Below are positions 23,194-30,412 of a stretch of DNA of 33,141 nucleotides, in pieces. Position numbers and translations under genes: made by a program. The stretch comes from Bacillus sp. OK048 (GTDB lineage: Bacteria > Bacillota > Bacilli > Bacillales > Cytobacillaceae), in assembly GCF_900103525.1 (NCBI RefSeq), contig NZ_FNHN01000022.1:1-33141 (forward strand), written 5' to 3'. The notes beneath the pieces were generated by a model that saw nothing but the letters and a program-made list of their open reading frames with translations, searched no databases and was not told the origin of the DNA. Each line of letters opens with the position of its first letter. Within the stretch, counting starts at the first letter, position 1.

Positions 23194-24483
23194 CTATCGC
23201 ACATCATCAAGAGATTTCACTACCGTATGGGCAATTGGCTTCCATTCAACGTCCTTAAACAAGGCTACAACAGAAATCGGAATATAGGTAAACATAAACA
23301 ACGGAAAAGTAAGCGTATAAGCGATTTTTTTCCAGGCAGAACAATGGATTTTTCTCCACTCTGTCAAGGTTGTGATGAAACCAATAATAAACAGGATTCC
23401 ATAATACCAACCGACGGATTTTAGCATTGCCATAGCGGTTAGGTGAATAATTTCTTTTCCACCAAATAGGTCAAAAAAACCTGCTAAGTAGAATGATCCA
23501 TTCACCAAAATGCTAATACTAGAAACGAGCATGGCTGGCATGATTGTCATGGTCATATCATAGCATGAGAATCGATTACGTTTCCCACGAAAAATATTCC
23601 CTATTAAATCCCTGCCATATTTAGCAAAGACTTGATAAAAACCTTTTGCCCAACGTAATCGTTGATGCCATGACTGATTAAAGGTAACAGGTTGCTCATC
23701 ATAGAGCATAGCACTTCTGCAATATCCGAACTTTTCTCCTTTTATGATCTGAGAAACGGAAAACTCGATGTCCTCTGTAAGGAGATGGTGGATCCAACCT
23801 CCATTGGCTTTGATCAAATCAGCATGTACGAGAAATCCCGTTCCAGAAATCGCACAGCTAGAGTGAAGGACCATTCTTGGAAGATTAAGATATTCAGCTT
23901 CATGTAAGAACCAGAGTGCATATCCAGCAGAAATCCAATTCTGGTCGTAGTTTTTGGAGTTGCGATAACTTGTGATAACCCTATATCCTTGATTAAAGGT
24001 TCTGTTCATCTCACTTATATAATTCTCATCAAGAAGGTTGTCGGCATCGAACACAAAATAGCCATCGTACTGTTTAGACGCATATTCACTTTCGATGATT
24101 TTGATCATATGATCGAGGGCATATCCCTTTCCAATCTGAACCTTATTGAAACGCTCCCTAACAATAGCCCCTGCTTCCCTCGCTACTTGGGCGGTATTGT
24201 CAGTACAGTTGTCTGCCACAACGAAAATATCGATCATTTCCTTAGGATACTTCTGGTTCTTGATGCTTTTGATCAGTTGTCCAATGACAAGCTCTTCATT
24301 TCGAGCTGCGATGATCACTGCGTATTTGTTTAAATGGCAATTCTGTGGTCCAAGTTTATTTTTCCGTTTTGCCTTGAATGCAACAAACATGTACACAAAC
24401 TGGTACGAATACATCAATGCAAATAATAAGAACATGAGAAAATTAAAATTATCAATAAACGTTGATAAAGTAGTTTCCACCAT
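23194..24483 (-). CDS. Membrane-bound family 2 glycosyltransferase
   Basis: The 429-residue protein is a processive-type GT2 enzyme (cellulose/hyaluronan/poly-GlcNAc synthase-like). Membrane segment 1 is at about 13-35. The catalytic domain shows AVIIAARNEE, VVADNCTDNT, the DADN metal motif (146-149), TED (236-238) and QRLRW (274-278), all needed for polymer synthesis. Three or four membrane segments follow from about 305 to 410. It should build or extend a surface polysaccharide from a cytosolic sugar nucleotide. No partner genes (deacetylase, PilZ, export) are adjacent, so the product is unknown. The ATG follows GGGGG closely. A small palindrome (24534-24550) lies upstream. Confidence 0.9.
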   Translation of the reverse strand: MVETTLSTFIDNFNFLMFLLFALMYSYQFVYMFVAFKAKRKNKLGPQNCHLNKYAVIIAARNEELVIGQLIKSIKNQKYPKEMIDIFVVADNCTDNTAQVAREAGAIVRERFNKVQIGKGYALDHMIKIIESEYASKQYDGYFVFDADNLLDENYISEMNRTFNQGYRVITSYRNSKNYDQNWISAGYALWFLHEAEYLNLPRMVLHSSCAISGTGFLVHADLIKANGGWIHHLLTEDIEFSVSQIIKGEKFGYCRSAMLYDEQPVTFNQSWHQRLRWAKGFYQVFAKYGRDLIGNIFRGKRNRFSCYDMTMTIMPAMLVSSISILVNGSFYLAGFFDLFGGKEIIHLTAMAMLKSVGWYYGILFIIGFITTLTEWRKIHCSAWKKIAYTLTFPLFMFTYIPISVVALFKDVEWKPIAHTVVKSLDDVR

Positions 24484-24533
24484 GATACCCCCACGATGTT
24501 ATCTTTTATTTTAATATTCTTTGGCTGTTCCCA

Positions 24534-24550
24534 ATGACCCAAATGGTCAT
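24534..24550. promoter_or_regulatory. Palindrome upstream of the glycosyltransferase gene
   Basis: ATGACC-N5-GGTCAT, 51 bases before the gene, is a possible operator. No adjacent regulator points to a binder. Confidence 0.3.
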
Positions 24551-24942
24551 AGAAGCGATCCTGAATTAAGTTTCCTACATTAAAGTTATGTTGCTGGGTC
24601 AAACGAATTTCAAAATAAATCGGAAAGCTCTGTTAAGTTATCCCCCCATCCATCCATTTCATACAGATTTTATGCCCCAGACAAAAAGGCATCCAAGGTC
24701 TGGTAATAACCCCTAAGAATTAATTTTATAACACATATTAAAATCTTAGATTAAGATACTGTTAAGCCTAAGTTAATTTTTGGTATATGAGTTTCCCCAT
24801 AGCTAAAACTAGGGACTTTTACGCTGCTGTTGATAACTTTTTCAACTAACCGTTCAAGTAGCTTAATAAGCCTTACTTCATTAAACGGAAATAAAATGGA
24901 AATAAGCGCTGATCCGGTTTGATGGCATTTTAGACCAACGGA
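24551..24942. other. Gene-free stretch with a TnpB-type left-end-like hairpin
   Basis: No gene is credible here. A weak hairpin pairs CCAGAC with GTCTGG (24677-24703). At 24795-24820 CCCCATAGCTAAAACTAGGG then ACTTTT resembles the left-end hairpin of the TnpB element at 9119-9145 at about 18 of 24 positions. It may be the scar of an excised or lost relative. Confidence 0.4.
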
Positions 24943-25411
24943 ACAGTTTACGATTTGGATCCTTCATCAGCGCAAAATGACCAAGCTGATTTGATCATCC
25001 TGACGGCTATATTGGTTCAGATTGACACGTAGAGATCCTCCGATTGACCCAACCAATACCATATATTTCTTCATTAGAGTACTTCAAAGAATTCTTCAGA
25101 GAAAAAGATAATCCATCACTCTTCCTTTTCATTTTCCATCAAGTAAAAATATTTTTTATCTTAGCATGTCCTTTTTACGGTTTTATTACTATATTACAGG
25201 TTGAAGGGGCTTAAACCATTCGGTGGGCTACTCGTGTTTTACCACCGAACCAAAGTTCCTTTATAAAAAAGTTCTATAAAGGAGAGGTTCTAATGAGTAG
25301 GTTGTTAATTAATGAAGGTCCGGTCAAGATTATTCCTAGTTTGGCCACTAAGATTGGTTTAAACGAGGCAGTGGTGTTGCAGCAAATTCATTATTGGCTT
25401 GGAATCAGCAA
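24943..25411 (+). repeat. Long direct repeat, left copy
   Basis: These 469 bases match 29085-29552 in the same orientation with about 31 differences by eye (about 93% identity). The block holds about 350 bases of leader plus the first 39 codons of a phage-type replication initiator. The similarity stops sharply at CAGCAA. Confidence 0.93.
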
Positions 25412-25466
25412 GCTAAAAAGGTCAACCAGAAATCTGGCTAACCTTATATTACGAACATTTGATTAG
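25293..25466 (+). pseudogene. Phage replication initiator, 5' fragment
   Basis: The frame starts at an ATG behind AAAGGAGAGG and reads MSRLLINEGPVKIIPSLATK then IGLNEAVVLQQIHYWLGIS, as in the intact gene at 29434. After codon 39 it diverges into unrelated sequence and stops at 25464-25466 (57 residues). The winged-helix domain is cut in half, so no initiator function is expected. The leader and translation signals are preserved. Confidence 0.85.
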
Positions 25467-25491
25467 TTTTTTACCCGAATGTAACATCAAA

Positions 25492-25553
25492 ATCCTACAT
25501 CAGAAAGCGCCATTCTCATTGGGAGAATTCTCAGGTACCTGCTGACCCACATC
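25492..25553 (-). pseudogene. SnoaL-like gene, 3'-end fragment
   Basis: Sixty-two bases match 15936-15997 with about five changes. They encode DVGQQVPENSPNENGAF and the stop. Nothing else of the gene is present. It is a displaced tail of a SnoaL-like gene, now next to the osmC gene's 3' end. Confidence 0.8.
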
Positions 25554-25578
25554 GAATTTCTATATCATAGGATGAATC

Positions 25579-26016
25579 CTATCTTTTCACAGAAACTTTA
25601 CCTTGAACTTCAATTTTAACATCTGCTTTTTTCAATATATTCCCGACATCGCACCCTTTATCTGCTGTTTCGGTCGCTCTTTGTGCAGATTGAATTTGTT
25701 CTTCTGTTGCCTCTTCAGACAAAACGATGTGAGGATAATGGATAATACTAAATTCACTATCTGATATATTTGCCTCTGAGTTTACTGTAAGTTCAGCCAC
25801 AGGGAGGCTTCTGCTGGCAAGCACAAACGTAAGAGTTGCTGCATAACAAGTCGTTACAGAAGAAACGAGAACCTCCTTTGGACTTGCTCCATTACCACTA
25901 CCACCTAATGATGTTGGAATAGCAATTTTTGTATCGAGATACTCTGATTTAAGAGTTCCATTCCCTGTTACCCCACCATCCCAAACAGCATTCACATTTA
26001 TTTTCATATCAGCCAT
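25579..26016 (-). CDS. OsmC/Ohr-family protein
   Basis: The 145-residue protein is an OsmC-family thiol protein. It shows the N-terminal strand region, then GGSGNGASPKEVLVSSVTTCYAATL with the first Cys, and DKGCDVGN with the second Cys. The spacing fits the redox-active pair used to reduce organic hydroperoxides or act on electrophiles. It is closer to the general OsmC/YhfA group than to Ohr. The ATG at 26016 has GGAGGAG 8 bases upstream and is preferred to an ATG three codons earlier. It is the second gene of a minus-strand operon behind the HesB-like gene (39-base gap), with a TetR-type operator in front. Confidence 0.9.
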   Translation of the reverse strand: MADMKINVNAVWDGGVTGNGTLKSEYLDTKIAIPTSLGGSGNGASPKEVLVSSVTTCYAATLTFVLASRSLPVAELTVNSEANISDSEFSIIHYPHIVLSEEATEEQIQSAQRATETADKGCDVGNILKKADVKIEVQGKVSVKR

Positions 26017-26055
26017 AATTAACACTCCTCCAAATAAATAAATTGCATATCTTCT

Positions 26056-26373
26056 TTAAATGATAAAGGACATTCTTCCGTTTATAATTTGCTGTGGGCT
26101 TTTCAACTGAAAACTGTTTGATGAATCCGAAAAATCAATTTTTAATTCATCGTCAAAAAAAATTAGCTCTGATTTCTCCAATAACACAGGAAGATCATTT
26201 GTCTCTAATAGAACGTCTTTGGTTTCATCTATTGTTGAGACAAAAAATAAAGTAGGTACCCCTGCCCCACAAGCAAGCCCTTCAGTTACATATTGAATTT
26301 TAAGATAACCTTTTTGATTTCCAACTTTTTTGTTCAGTTCTGCTACTGCACTTTTTGTGATCGTCACTGTCAT
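26056..26373 (-). CDS. HesB/IscA-like iron-sulfur biosynthesis domain protein
   Basis: The 105-residue protein fits the Fe-S_biosyn (HesB/YqkB-like) fold: MTVTITKSAVAELNKK, GYLKIQYVTEGLACGAG, then DLPVLLEKSELIFFDDELKIDF and FQLKSPQQIINGRM. Only one Cys (GLACGAG) is present, whereas true A-type carriers have three. It is probably not a normal cluster carrier, like other YqkB-type members. AAGGAG precedes the ATG at 26373 by 9 bases; the ATG 14 codons upstream lacks a site. First gene of the operon with osmC, under the promoter at 26465-26494. Confidence 0.85.
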   Translation of the reverse strand: MTVTITKSAVAELNKKVGNQKGYLKIQYVTEGLACGAGVPTLFFVSTIDETKDVLLETNDLPVLLEKSELIFFDDELKIDFSDSSNSFQLKSPQQIINGRMSFII

Positions 26374-26434
26374 TTGAAACATCTCCTTTATTCTTTTCTC
26401 AATGAATAAATACATATTAACTTTGAAACAATAT

Positions 26435-26494
26435 TTTTTGTACCTACCATTCGGTACAAAAATAATTATACTCTATTCATTCACATTCTGACAA
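26435..26494 (-). promoter_or_regulatory. Promoter and TetR-type operator for the HesB-osmC operon
   Basis: On the minus strand TTGTCA (26494-26489) and TATAAT (26470-26465) are 18 bases apart. Just downstream lies the inverted repeat TTTTTGTACC-N8-GGTACAAAAA (26435-26462). The same operator type recurs at 26606-26627 before the divergent genes. Confidence 0.75.
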
Positions 26495-26574
26495 AATATT
26501 AGTCCTCCATATAGAGATAGTTTTTATCTTAACCCTTACTAATATCCAGAAATTTTGTGTCTAAAGCATTTTTC

Positions 26575-26627
26575 TTGAAAACAGGAAGTACAAAATGTAG
26601 TATAATTGTACCGAACAGTTGGTAAAA
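26575..26627 (+). promoter_or_regulatory. Promoter and TetR-type operator for the ahpD-tetR operon
   Basis: TTGAAA (26575-26580) and TAGTAT (26598-26603) are 17 bases apart, with TATAAT overlapping. TTGTACC-N8-GGTAAAA (26606-26627) covers the start region and matches the first operator in half-site and spacing. Confidence 0.75.
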
Positions 26628-26697
26628 ACATGCATGATGATTAAACGAATCGAAGGTTATACTAAACCTAAATAAAAATTGAAAAGGAGTTTTGAAA

Positions 26698-27351
26698 ATG
26701 TCAACAGATTTATATGCAAAAGAAAATATGCAAAATTTAGCTCAATTAAAGGAACTTGCACCAGAACAATTAAAAGCTTTTAATGAATTTAATGCATCTG
26801 TCTTTAAAGACGGCGCACTATCAAAAAAAGAAAAAGAAATCATAGCTGTAGCGATTACCCATGTAACGCAATGTCCATATTGTATTGATGCTCATACAAA
26901 AGCTGCAAAAAAAGCAGGAGCAACATTAGAAGAATTAGCTGAAGCTGTATTTGTAACTGCTGCAGTAGAAGCAGGCGGTACGGTTACCCATAGTACACAT
27001 GTACACAATGCAAAAAATAAAGAAGCATCAGATGTACTTTATGCTCGTACTAATTTAAAAAACTTAGGCCAATTAGGCAAATTTGCACCAGATGGTTTTA
27101 AAGGCTATCAAGCATTTAGTGCGGCAGCCACAAAAGCAGGAAAACTAAGTACTAAATTTAAAGAGATTATTTCCGTAGCTGTTGCAAATGCTACTCAATG
27201 TCCATATTGTATTGATGTTCATACCAAAAATGCAGACCGGCTAGGCGTAACGAGTGAAGAACTTGCGGAAGCCATCATGGTAGCGTCCGCAGTACGTGCA
27301 GGCGGCACTTATGCTCATATGGCGAATATGATTCAAAGTTTTCAAGATTGA
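26698..27351 (+). CDS. Double-domain AhpD/CMD-like peroxidase
   Basis: The 217-residue protein holds two tandem carboxymuconolactone decarboxylase-like (AhpD) domains of about 105 residues each. Both have the redox motif: CPYCIDAHTK (Cys59, Cys62, His66) and CPYCIDVHTK (Cys168, Cys171, His175). Each is followed by GAT/GVT-xEELAEAI and a GGT-x-H stretch. The halves are clear internal duplicates. Such proteins act as thiol-dependent hydroperoxide reductases or in oxidative stress. The ATG at 26698 has AAAGGAG 8 bases upstream; the TTG two codons earlier is too close. It is first in an operon with tetR (13-base gap). Confidence 0.92.
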   Translation: MSTDLYAKENMQNLAQLKELAPEQLKAFNEFNASVFKDGALSKKEKEIIAVAITHVTQCPYCIDAHTKAAKKAGATLEELAEAVFVTAAVEAGGTVTHSTHVHNAKNKEASDVLYARTNLKNLGQLGKFAPDGFKGYQAFSAAATKAGKLSTKFKEIISVAVANATQCPYCIDVHTKNADRLGVTSEELAEAIMVASAVRAGGTYAHMANMIQSFQD

Positions 27352-27364
27352 GGTTGTTGTAATT

Positions 27365-27943
27365 ATGTCTTCCAAAAAACAGGAAATAATACGAATAGCT
27401 AGAGAGGTCATACACTCAAAAGGCTACCAAGCGACATCAGTCAGCGATATTATGGCAGCTACTAATATAGGTAAGGGACAATTTTACCATTACTTTCAAT
27501 CAAAACATGATCTTGGATTAGCTGTTGTAGAAGATCTGGTTAAAGATTGGGAAGGACAGTTAATAATTGGAATTTTGAATACTTCAGATGACCCTGTCAC
27601 TAAGTTAAATCGCATGCTCCAATGGGCGGAGACAAGCCATGCAGAAATGGAAATTAAGTACGGATGCGCAATGGGAAATTTGGTAATCGAAATGAGTTCT
27701 CAAGATGAGGAATTCCGAGTGAAAATTAAAGAATTTTTTAATCACTGGGTGAACTCCGTTGCTGATATTTTAACGGAAATGATTAAGGATCATCAGTTAG
27801 ATGAATTAATGAATCCGAAAAAAAACGCAGCATCGATTGTTGCCATGATTGAAGGCGGAATTTTACTAATGGTAAGCCGACAAAATATCCAAGTATTACA
27901 AGATATTTTTGAAGTAATTAAACAACAGTATCATTTAAATTAA
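27365..27943 (+). CDS. TetR-family repressor
   Basis: The 192-residue protein has a TetR helix-turn-helix at residues 7-52 (IIRIAREVIHSKGYQATSV, then SDIMAATNIGKGQFYHYFQS). A C-terminal ligand domain with YGCAMGNLVIEMSSQDEEF follows, typical of the TetR subgroup near AcrR/YxaF. Cys102 in YGCAMGN could sense thiol-reactive compounds, as suspected for related regulators; this is inference. It follows the AhpD-like gene in the same operon and probably binds the two operators at 26435 and 26606, which would control itself, the AhpD-like gene and the divergent HesB-osmC operon. The ribosome site (GAGGTTG) is weak. A clean terminator follows. Confidence 0.9.
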   Translation: MSSKKQEIIRIAREVIHSKGYQATSVSDIMAATNIGKGQFYHYFQSKHDLGLAVVEDLVKDWEGQLIIGILNTSDDPVTKLNRMLQWAETSHAEMEIKYGCAMGNLVIEMSSQDEEFRVKIKEFFNHWVNSVADILTEMIKDHQLDELMNPKKNAASIVAMIEGGILLMVSRQNIQVLQDIFEVIKQQYHLN

Positions 27944-27960
27944 AGAGAAAAATTTAAGTC

Positions 27961-27994
27961 AAGACTTACTAACGGATGATTAGTAAGTCTTTTT
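27961..27994 (+). terminator. Terminator of the ahpD-tetR operon
   Basis: AAGACTTACTAA pairs perfectly with TTAGTAAGTCTT around 7 bases and ends in T's. Confidence 0.88.
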
Positions 27995-28050
27995 ATATTT
28001 TACTATGTTATTAATACCCGATTGTATTAAATAAGTTATCTTTGCGAACA

Positions 28051-28064
28051 GTGCCTAGGCACTA
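28051..28064. promoter_or_regulatory. 14-base perfect palindrome
   Basis: AGTGCCTAGGCACT is self-complementary and lies 197 bases before the SDR gene in a gene-free stretch. The binder is unknown. Confidence 0.4.
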
Positions 28065-28114
28065 TCCACTACGAATGAGCCTTTATTAAAAAGTAAGTTG
28101 TTTACAAAAAAATT

Positions 28115-28167
28115 ATCTCGAATTCAAGACTCTTGAATTGACGATAACTGAAATTGGGTTTAAACTA
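28115..28167 (+). promoter_or_regulatory. Promoter of the SDR gene with overlapping operator-like dyads
   Basis: TTGACG (28139-28144) and TAAACT (28162-28167) are 17 bases apart. Upstream and over the -35 lie AATTCAA-N5-TTGAATT (28122-28140) and TATCTCGAATTCAAGACT (28115-28132). From memory the latter resembles the B. subtilis MhqR (quinone/diamide stress) operator TATCTCGA-TTCGAGATA type. Confidence 0.5.
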
Positions 28168-28260
28168 ACGTTATTCACATAAAAGTCACAATTACTTTTA
28201 GTGATAAATTTAATTTATTTGGAAAAAATATAACGATAAACATACAAGGAGGAATTCAAC

Positions 28261-29004
28261 ATGGGAAAATTAGATGGTAAAGTAGCCATTATCACTGGTG
28301 CAGCACAAGGTATGGGTGCAATGCATGCACGAAAATTCGTTGAAGAAGGCGCGAAAGTAGTAATTACAGACTTAAATATCGAAGGTGCAAAAAGCTTAGC
28401 TGATGAACTTGGGGAAAATGCACTTGCCCTTAAATTAGATGTTTCAAACGAAGAAAACTGGATTGAAGTTGTTGCAAAAACGGAAGAAAAATTTGGGCCT
28501 GTTACTGTATTAGTTAACAACGCAGGTATTGGTATTTTCAAAACTTTAGAAGAATTAACAGTAAAAGATTTCGAATTAACCTTCAAAGTAGATGAACTAG
28601 GTGTCTTCTTAGGTATGCAAAAAGTTTTTCCTTCAATGAAAAAAGCAGGTGTTGGTTCAATCGTAAACATCTCTTCAGTAGATGGTTTAGTAAGTGCTCC
28701 AACAGCAATTGCATATAGTGCTTCAAAACATGCTGTAACAGGTATGACAAAAGGTGCTGCTACAGAACTTGGACAATATAACATCCGTGTAAACTCAGTT
28801 CATCCTGGTATCATTAAAACTCCAATGGCTGAACAAGGTGATGTTGCAGAATACTTAAAACAATTAGAACAAGATATTCCTTTACGCCGTCGTGCAGATG
28901 TAGAAGAAGTATCAAACTTAGTCATTTACTTAGCTTCTGATGATTCAAGCTATTCAACAGGTGCTCAATTCGTAGTTGATGGTGGTATGATTTCAGACCT
29001 ATAA
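28261..29004 (+). CDS. Short-chain dehydrogenase/reductase (SDR)
   Basis: The 247-residue protein is a classical SDR. The cofactor motif is TGAAQGMG (12-19), with Asp37 after ITD pointing to NAD rather than NADP. NNAG is at 86-89, Ser138/Ser139 in ISS, and the catalytic Tyr152 and Lys156 are in YSASK. HPGIIKTPM follows, and the end is YSTGAQFVVDGGM. The usual Asn before GVF is Asp111 (VDELGVFLGM), a variation seen in hydroxysteroid/cyclic-alcohol type relatives. The substrate is probably a small alcohol or ketone. AAGGAGG precedes the ATG by 9 bases. Single gene with its own promoter and terminator, the last gene before the right direct repeat. Confidence 0.92.
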   Translation: MGKLDGKVAIITGAAQGMGAMHARKFVEEGAKVVITDLNIEGAKSLADELGENALALKLDVSNEENWIEVVAKTEEKFGPVTVLVNNAGIGIFKTLEELTVKDFELTFKVDELGVFLGMQKVFPSMKKAGVGSIVNISSVDGLVSAPTAIAYSASKHAVTGMTKGAATELGQYNIRVNSVHPGIIKTPMAEQGDVAEYLKQLEQDIPLRRRADVEEVSNLVIYLASDDSSYSTGAQFVVDGGMISDL

Positions 29005-29021
29005 TTAAAATCTAGATATAG

Positions 29022-29043
29022 CCCCAACTTCTTTTAGTTGGGG
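29022..29043 (+). terminator. Terminator of the SDR gene
   Basis: CCCCAACT pairs with AGTTGGGG around 6 bases and is followed by TTATTTG then TTTTT. Confidence 0.85.
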
Positions 29044-29084
29044 TTATTTGTTTTTAAATGAACAACTTAATAAGTTGTAAGGAA

Positions 29085-29552
29085 ACGGTTAACGATTTGG
29101 ATCCTTCATCAACGCAAAATGACCAAGCTGATTTGATCATCCTGACGTTTAGATTTCTTCAGATTAACACGTAGAGATACTCCGATTGACCTAAGCAATA
29201 CCATAGATTTCTTCATTTGAGTACTTCAAAGAATTCTTGAGAGAAAAAGATAATCTATCACTCTTCCTTTTCATTTTCCATCAAGTAAAAATATTTTTTA
29301 CCTTATCATGGCCTTTTTACGGTTTTATTTCTATATTACAGGTTGAAGGGGCTTAAACCAATCGGTGGGATACTCGTGTCTTACGACCGAACCAAGGTTC
29401 CTTTATAAAAAGTTCTATAAAGGAGAGGTTCTAATGAGTAGGTTGTTAATTAATGAAAGTCCGATCATGATTATTCCTAGTTTGGCCACTAAGATTGGAT
29501 TAAACGAGGCAGTGGTGTTGCAGCAGATTCATTATTGGCTTGGAATCAGCAA
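29085..29552 (+). repeat. Long direct repeat, right copy
   Basis: Copy of 24943-25411 in the same orientation (about 93% identity). It begins about 40 bases past the SDR terminator and runs into the intact initiator gene up to codon 39-40. Recombination between the copies would remove about 4.14 kb. Confidence 0.93.
29400..29423 (+). promoter_or_regulatory. Hairpin covering part of the initiator ribosome site
   Basis: CCTTTATA pairs perfectly with TATAAAGG around 8 bases. The right arm includes the first bases of AAGGAGAGG, the ribosome binding site of the initiator. The same hairpin is kept in the left repeat. A second stem, clearer in the left copy (TTCGGTGG with CCACCGAA), lies just upstream. 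Confidence 0.5.
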
Positions 29553-30150
29553 ACATGATATTGCGGGGAGAACCTGGGTTTACAATACATATGAGGAGTG
29601 GCAGAAGCAGCTGCCATTTTGGTCAGTGAGTACGCTTAAGCGGACGATTCGGTCGTTAGAAATGCTGGGGTTAGTGCTTTCGGATAATTTTAATCAAATG
29701 AAAATGGATAAAACAAAATGGTACAGCATTGACTATGAAAAGTTGCAGGAGCTTGAATCTAGCGTAGGCGAGCAACAAGATACTCCTATAGAGGAAAATG
29801 CACCTGAGGAAAGTACGGAGAAGACGGAGGAGGTCGCTGTCAGTTCTATCGTAAAAAAAGAGATTCCATATACAGAAATTATCAGCTATTTGAATGAGAA
29901 GACTGGAAAGAACTTCAAACTAGGTTCTATTAAGACAAGGCAACTGATTCATGCCAGATATGGAGAAGGTTTTACGCTTGAGGATTTTACTAGAGTCATC
30001 GATTTGAAGTCAGCGGAATGGCAGTCAGACTCTGCTTGGAATAAGTTCCTACGGCCAGAGACATTGTTTGGGTCAAAATTTGAATCCTATCTCAACCAGA
30101 AAGAGGGTAAGAAGAGAATGAATGTGGGGGATTTTAACTTAGATGACTAA
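29434..30150 (+). CDS. Phage-type replication initiator (DnaD-like, conserved phage C-terminal domain)
   Basis: The 238-residue protein begins SRLLINESPIMIIPSLATKI then GLNEAVVLQQIHYWL and contains a winged-helix pattern FWSVSTLKRTIRSLEMLGLV (residues about 65-85), as in phage replisome organisers. A Glu-rich linker (about 112-145) leads to the conserved phage C-terminal domain: YLNEKTGKNFKL, TRQLIHARYGEGFTLEDFTRVIDLK, and FLRPETLFGSKFESYLNQ. It should bind the phage origin and recruit the helicase loader encoded next, with which it overlaps by 8 bases. The ATG at 29434 has AAGGAGAGG upstream; an ATG 23 codons earlier has none. No other phage genes are seen nearby. Confidence 0.88.
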   Translation: MSRLLINESPIMIIPSLATKIGLNEAVVLQQIHYWLGISKHDIAGRTWVYNTYEEWQKQLPFWSVSTLKRTIRSLEMLGLVLSDNFNQMKMDKTKWYSIDYEKLQELESSVGEQQDTPIEENAPEESTEKTEEVAVSSIVKKEIPYTEIISYLNEKTGKNFKLGSIKTRQLIHARYGEGFTLEDFTRVIDLKSAEWQSDSAWNKFLRPETLFGSKFESYLNQKEGKKRMNVGDFNLDD

Positions 30151-30412
30151 GAAAGAGATTTATACGTTGATGGACCTTATTCAAGCCTATTATGAAAAGT
30201 TTCATTTTGATCAAAATAAGCTGGATGCCTGGCATATGGTTCTACAAAAATATTCGTATGAAAAAGTGCATGTAAATCTATTGAAATTTGTGGTAGATTC
30301 ACCGCATCCGCCGAAGATTAGTGATTTGGTCCAGAATTCAACGTGGGGCCGCGATATCCCTCATGGGTTTGAATTAGATTTGACTGCAGGAGAAACAGAT
30401 TGGTATATATGA
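30143..30412 (+). CDS. G39P-like replicative helicase loader
   Basis: The 89-residue protein resembles SPP1 G39P-type helicase loader/inhibitors. It begins TKKEIYTLMDLIQAYYEKFH, then LDAWHMVLQKYSYEKVHVNLLKFVVDSPHPPKISDLVQ, the conserved helical N-domain pattern ending in PP-x-ISDL. Known loaders are about 125 residues, so the C-terminal helicase-binding tail may be shortened; the protein ends DLTAGETDWYI. Its ATG overlaps the initiator stop (ATGACTAA). The helicase gene expected next is missing, and the atoE pseudogene begins directly at the stop codon. Confidence 0.75.
   Translation: MTKKEIYTLMDLIQAYYEKFHFDQNKLDAWHMVLQKYSYEKVHVNLLKFVVDSPHPPKISDLVQNSTWGRDIPHGFELDLTAGETDWYI

Noticed and set aside
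24484..24780. Cyclic-di-GMP riboswitch before the glycosyltransferase
   Set aside because: No match to the conserved riboswitch core could be found; only a weak hairpin is present.
24967..25074. 35-codon minus-strand frame conserved in both long repeats (also near 29109)
   Set aside because: No ribosome site, and most differences between the two copies change the amino acid, so it does not look selected as protein.
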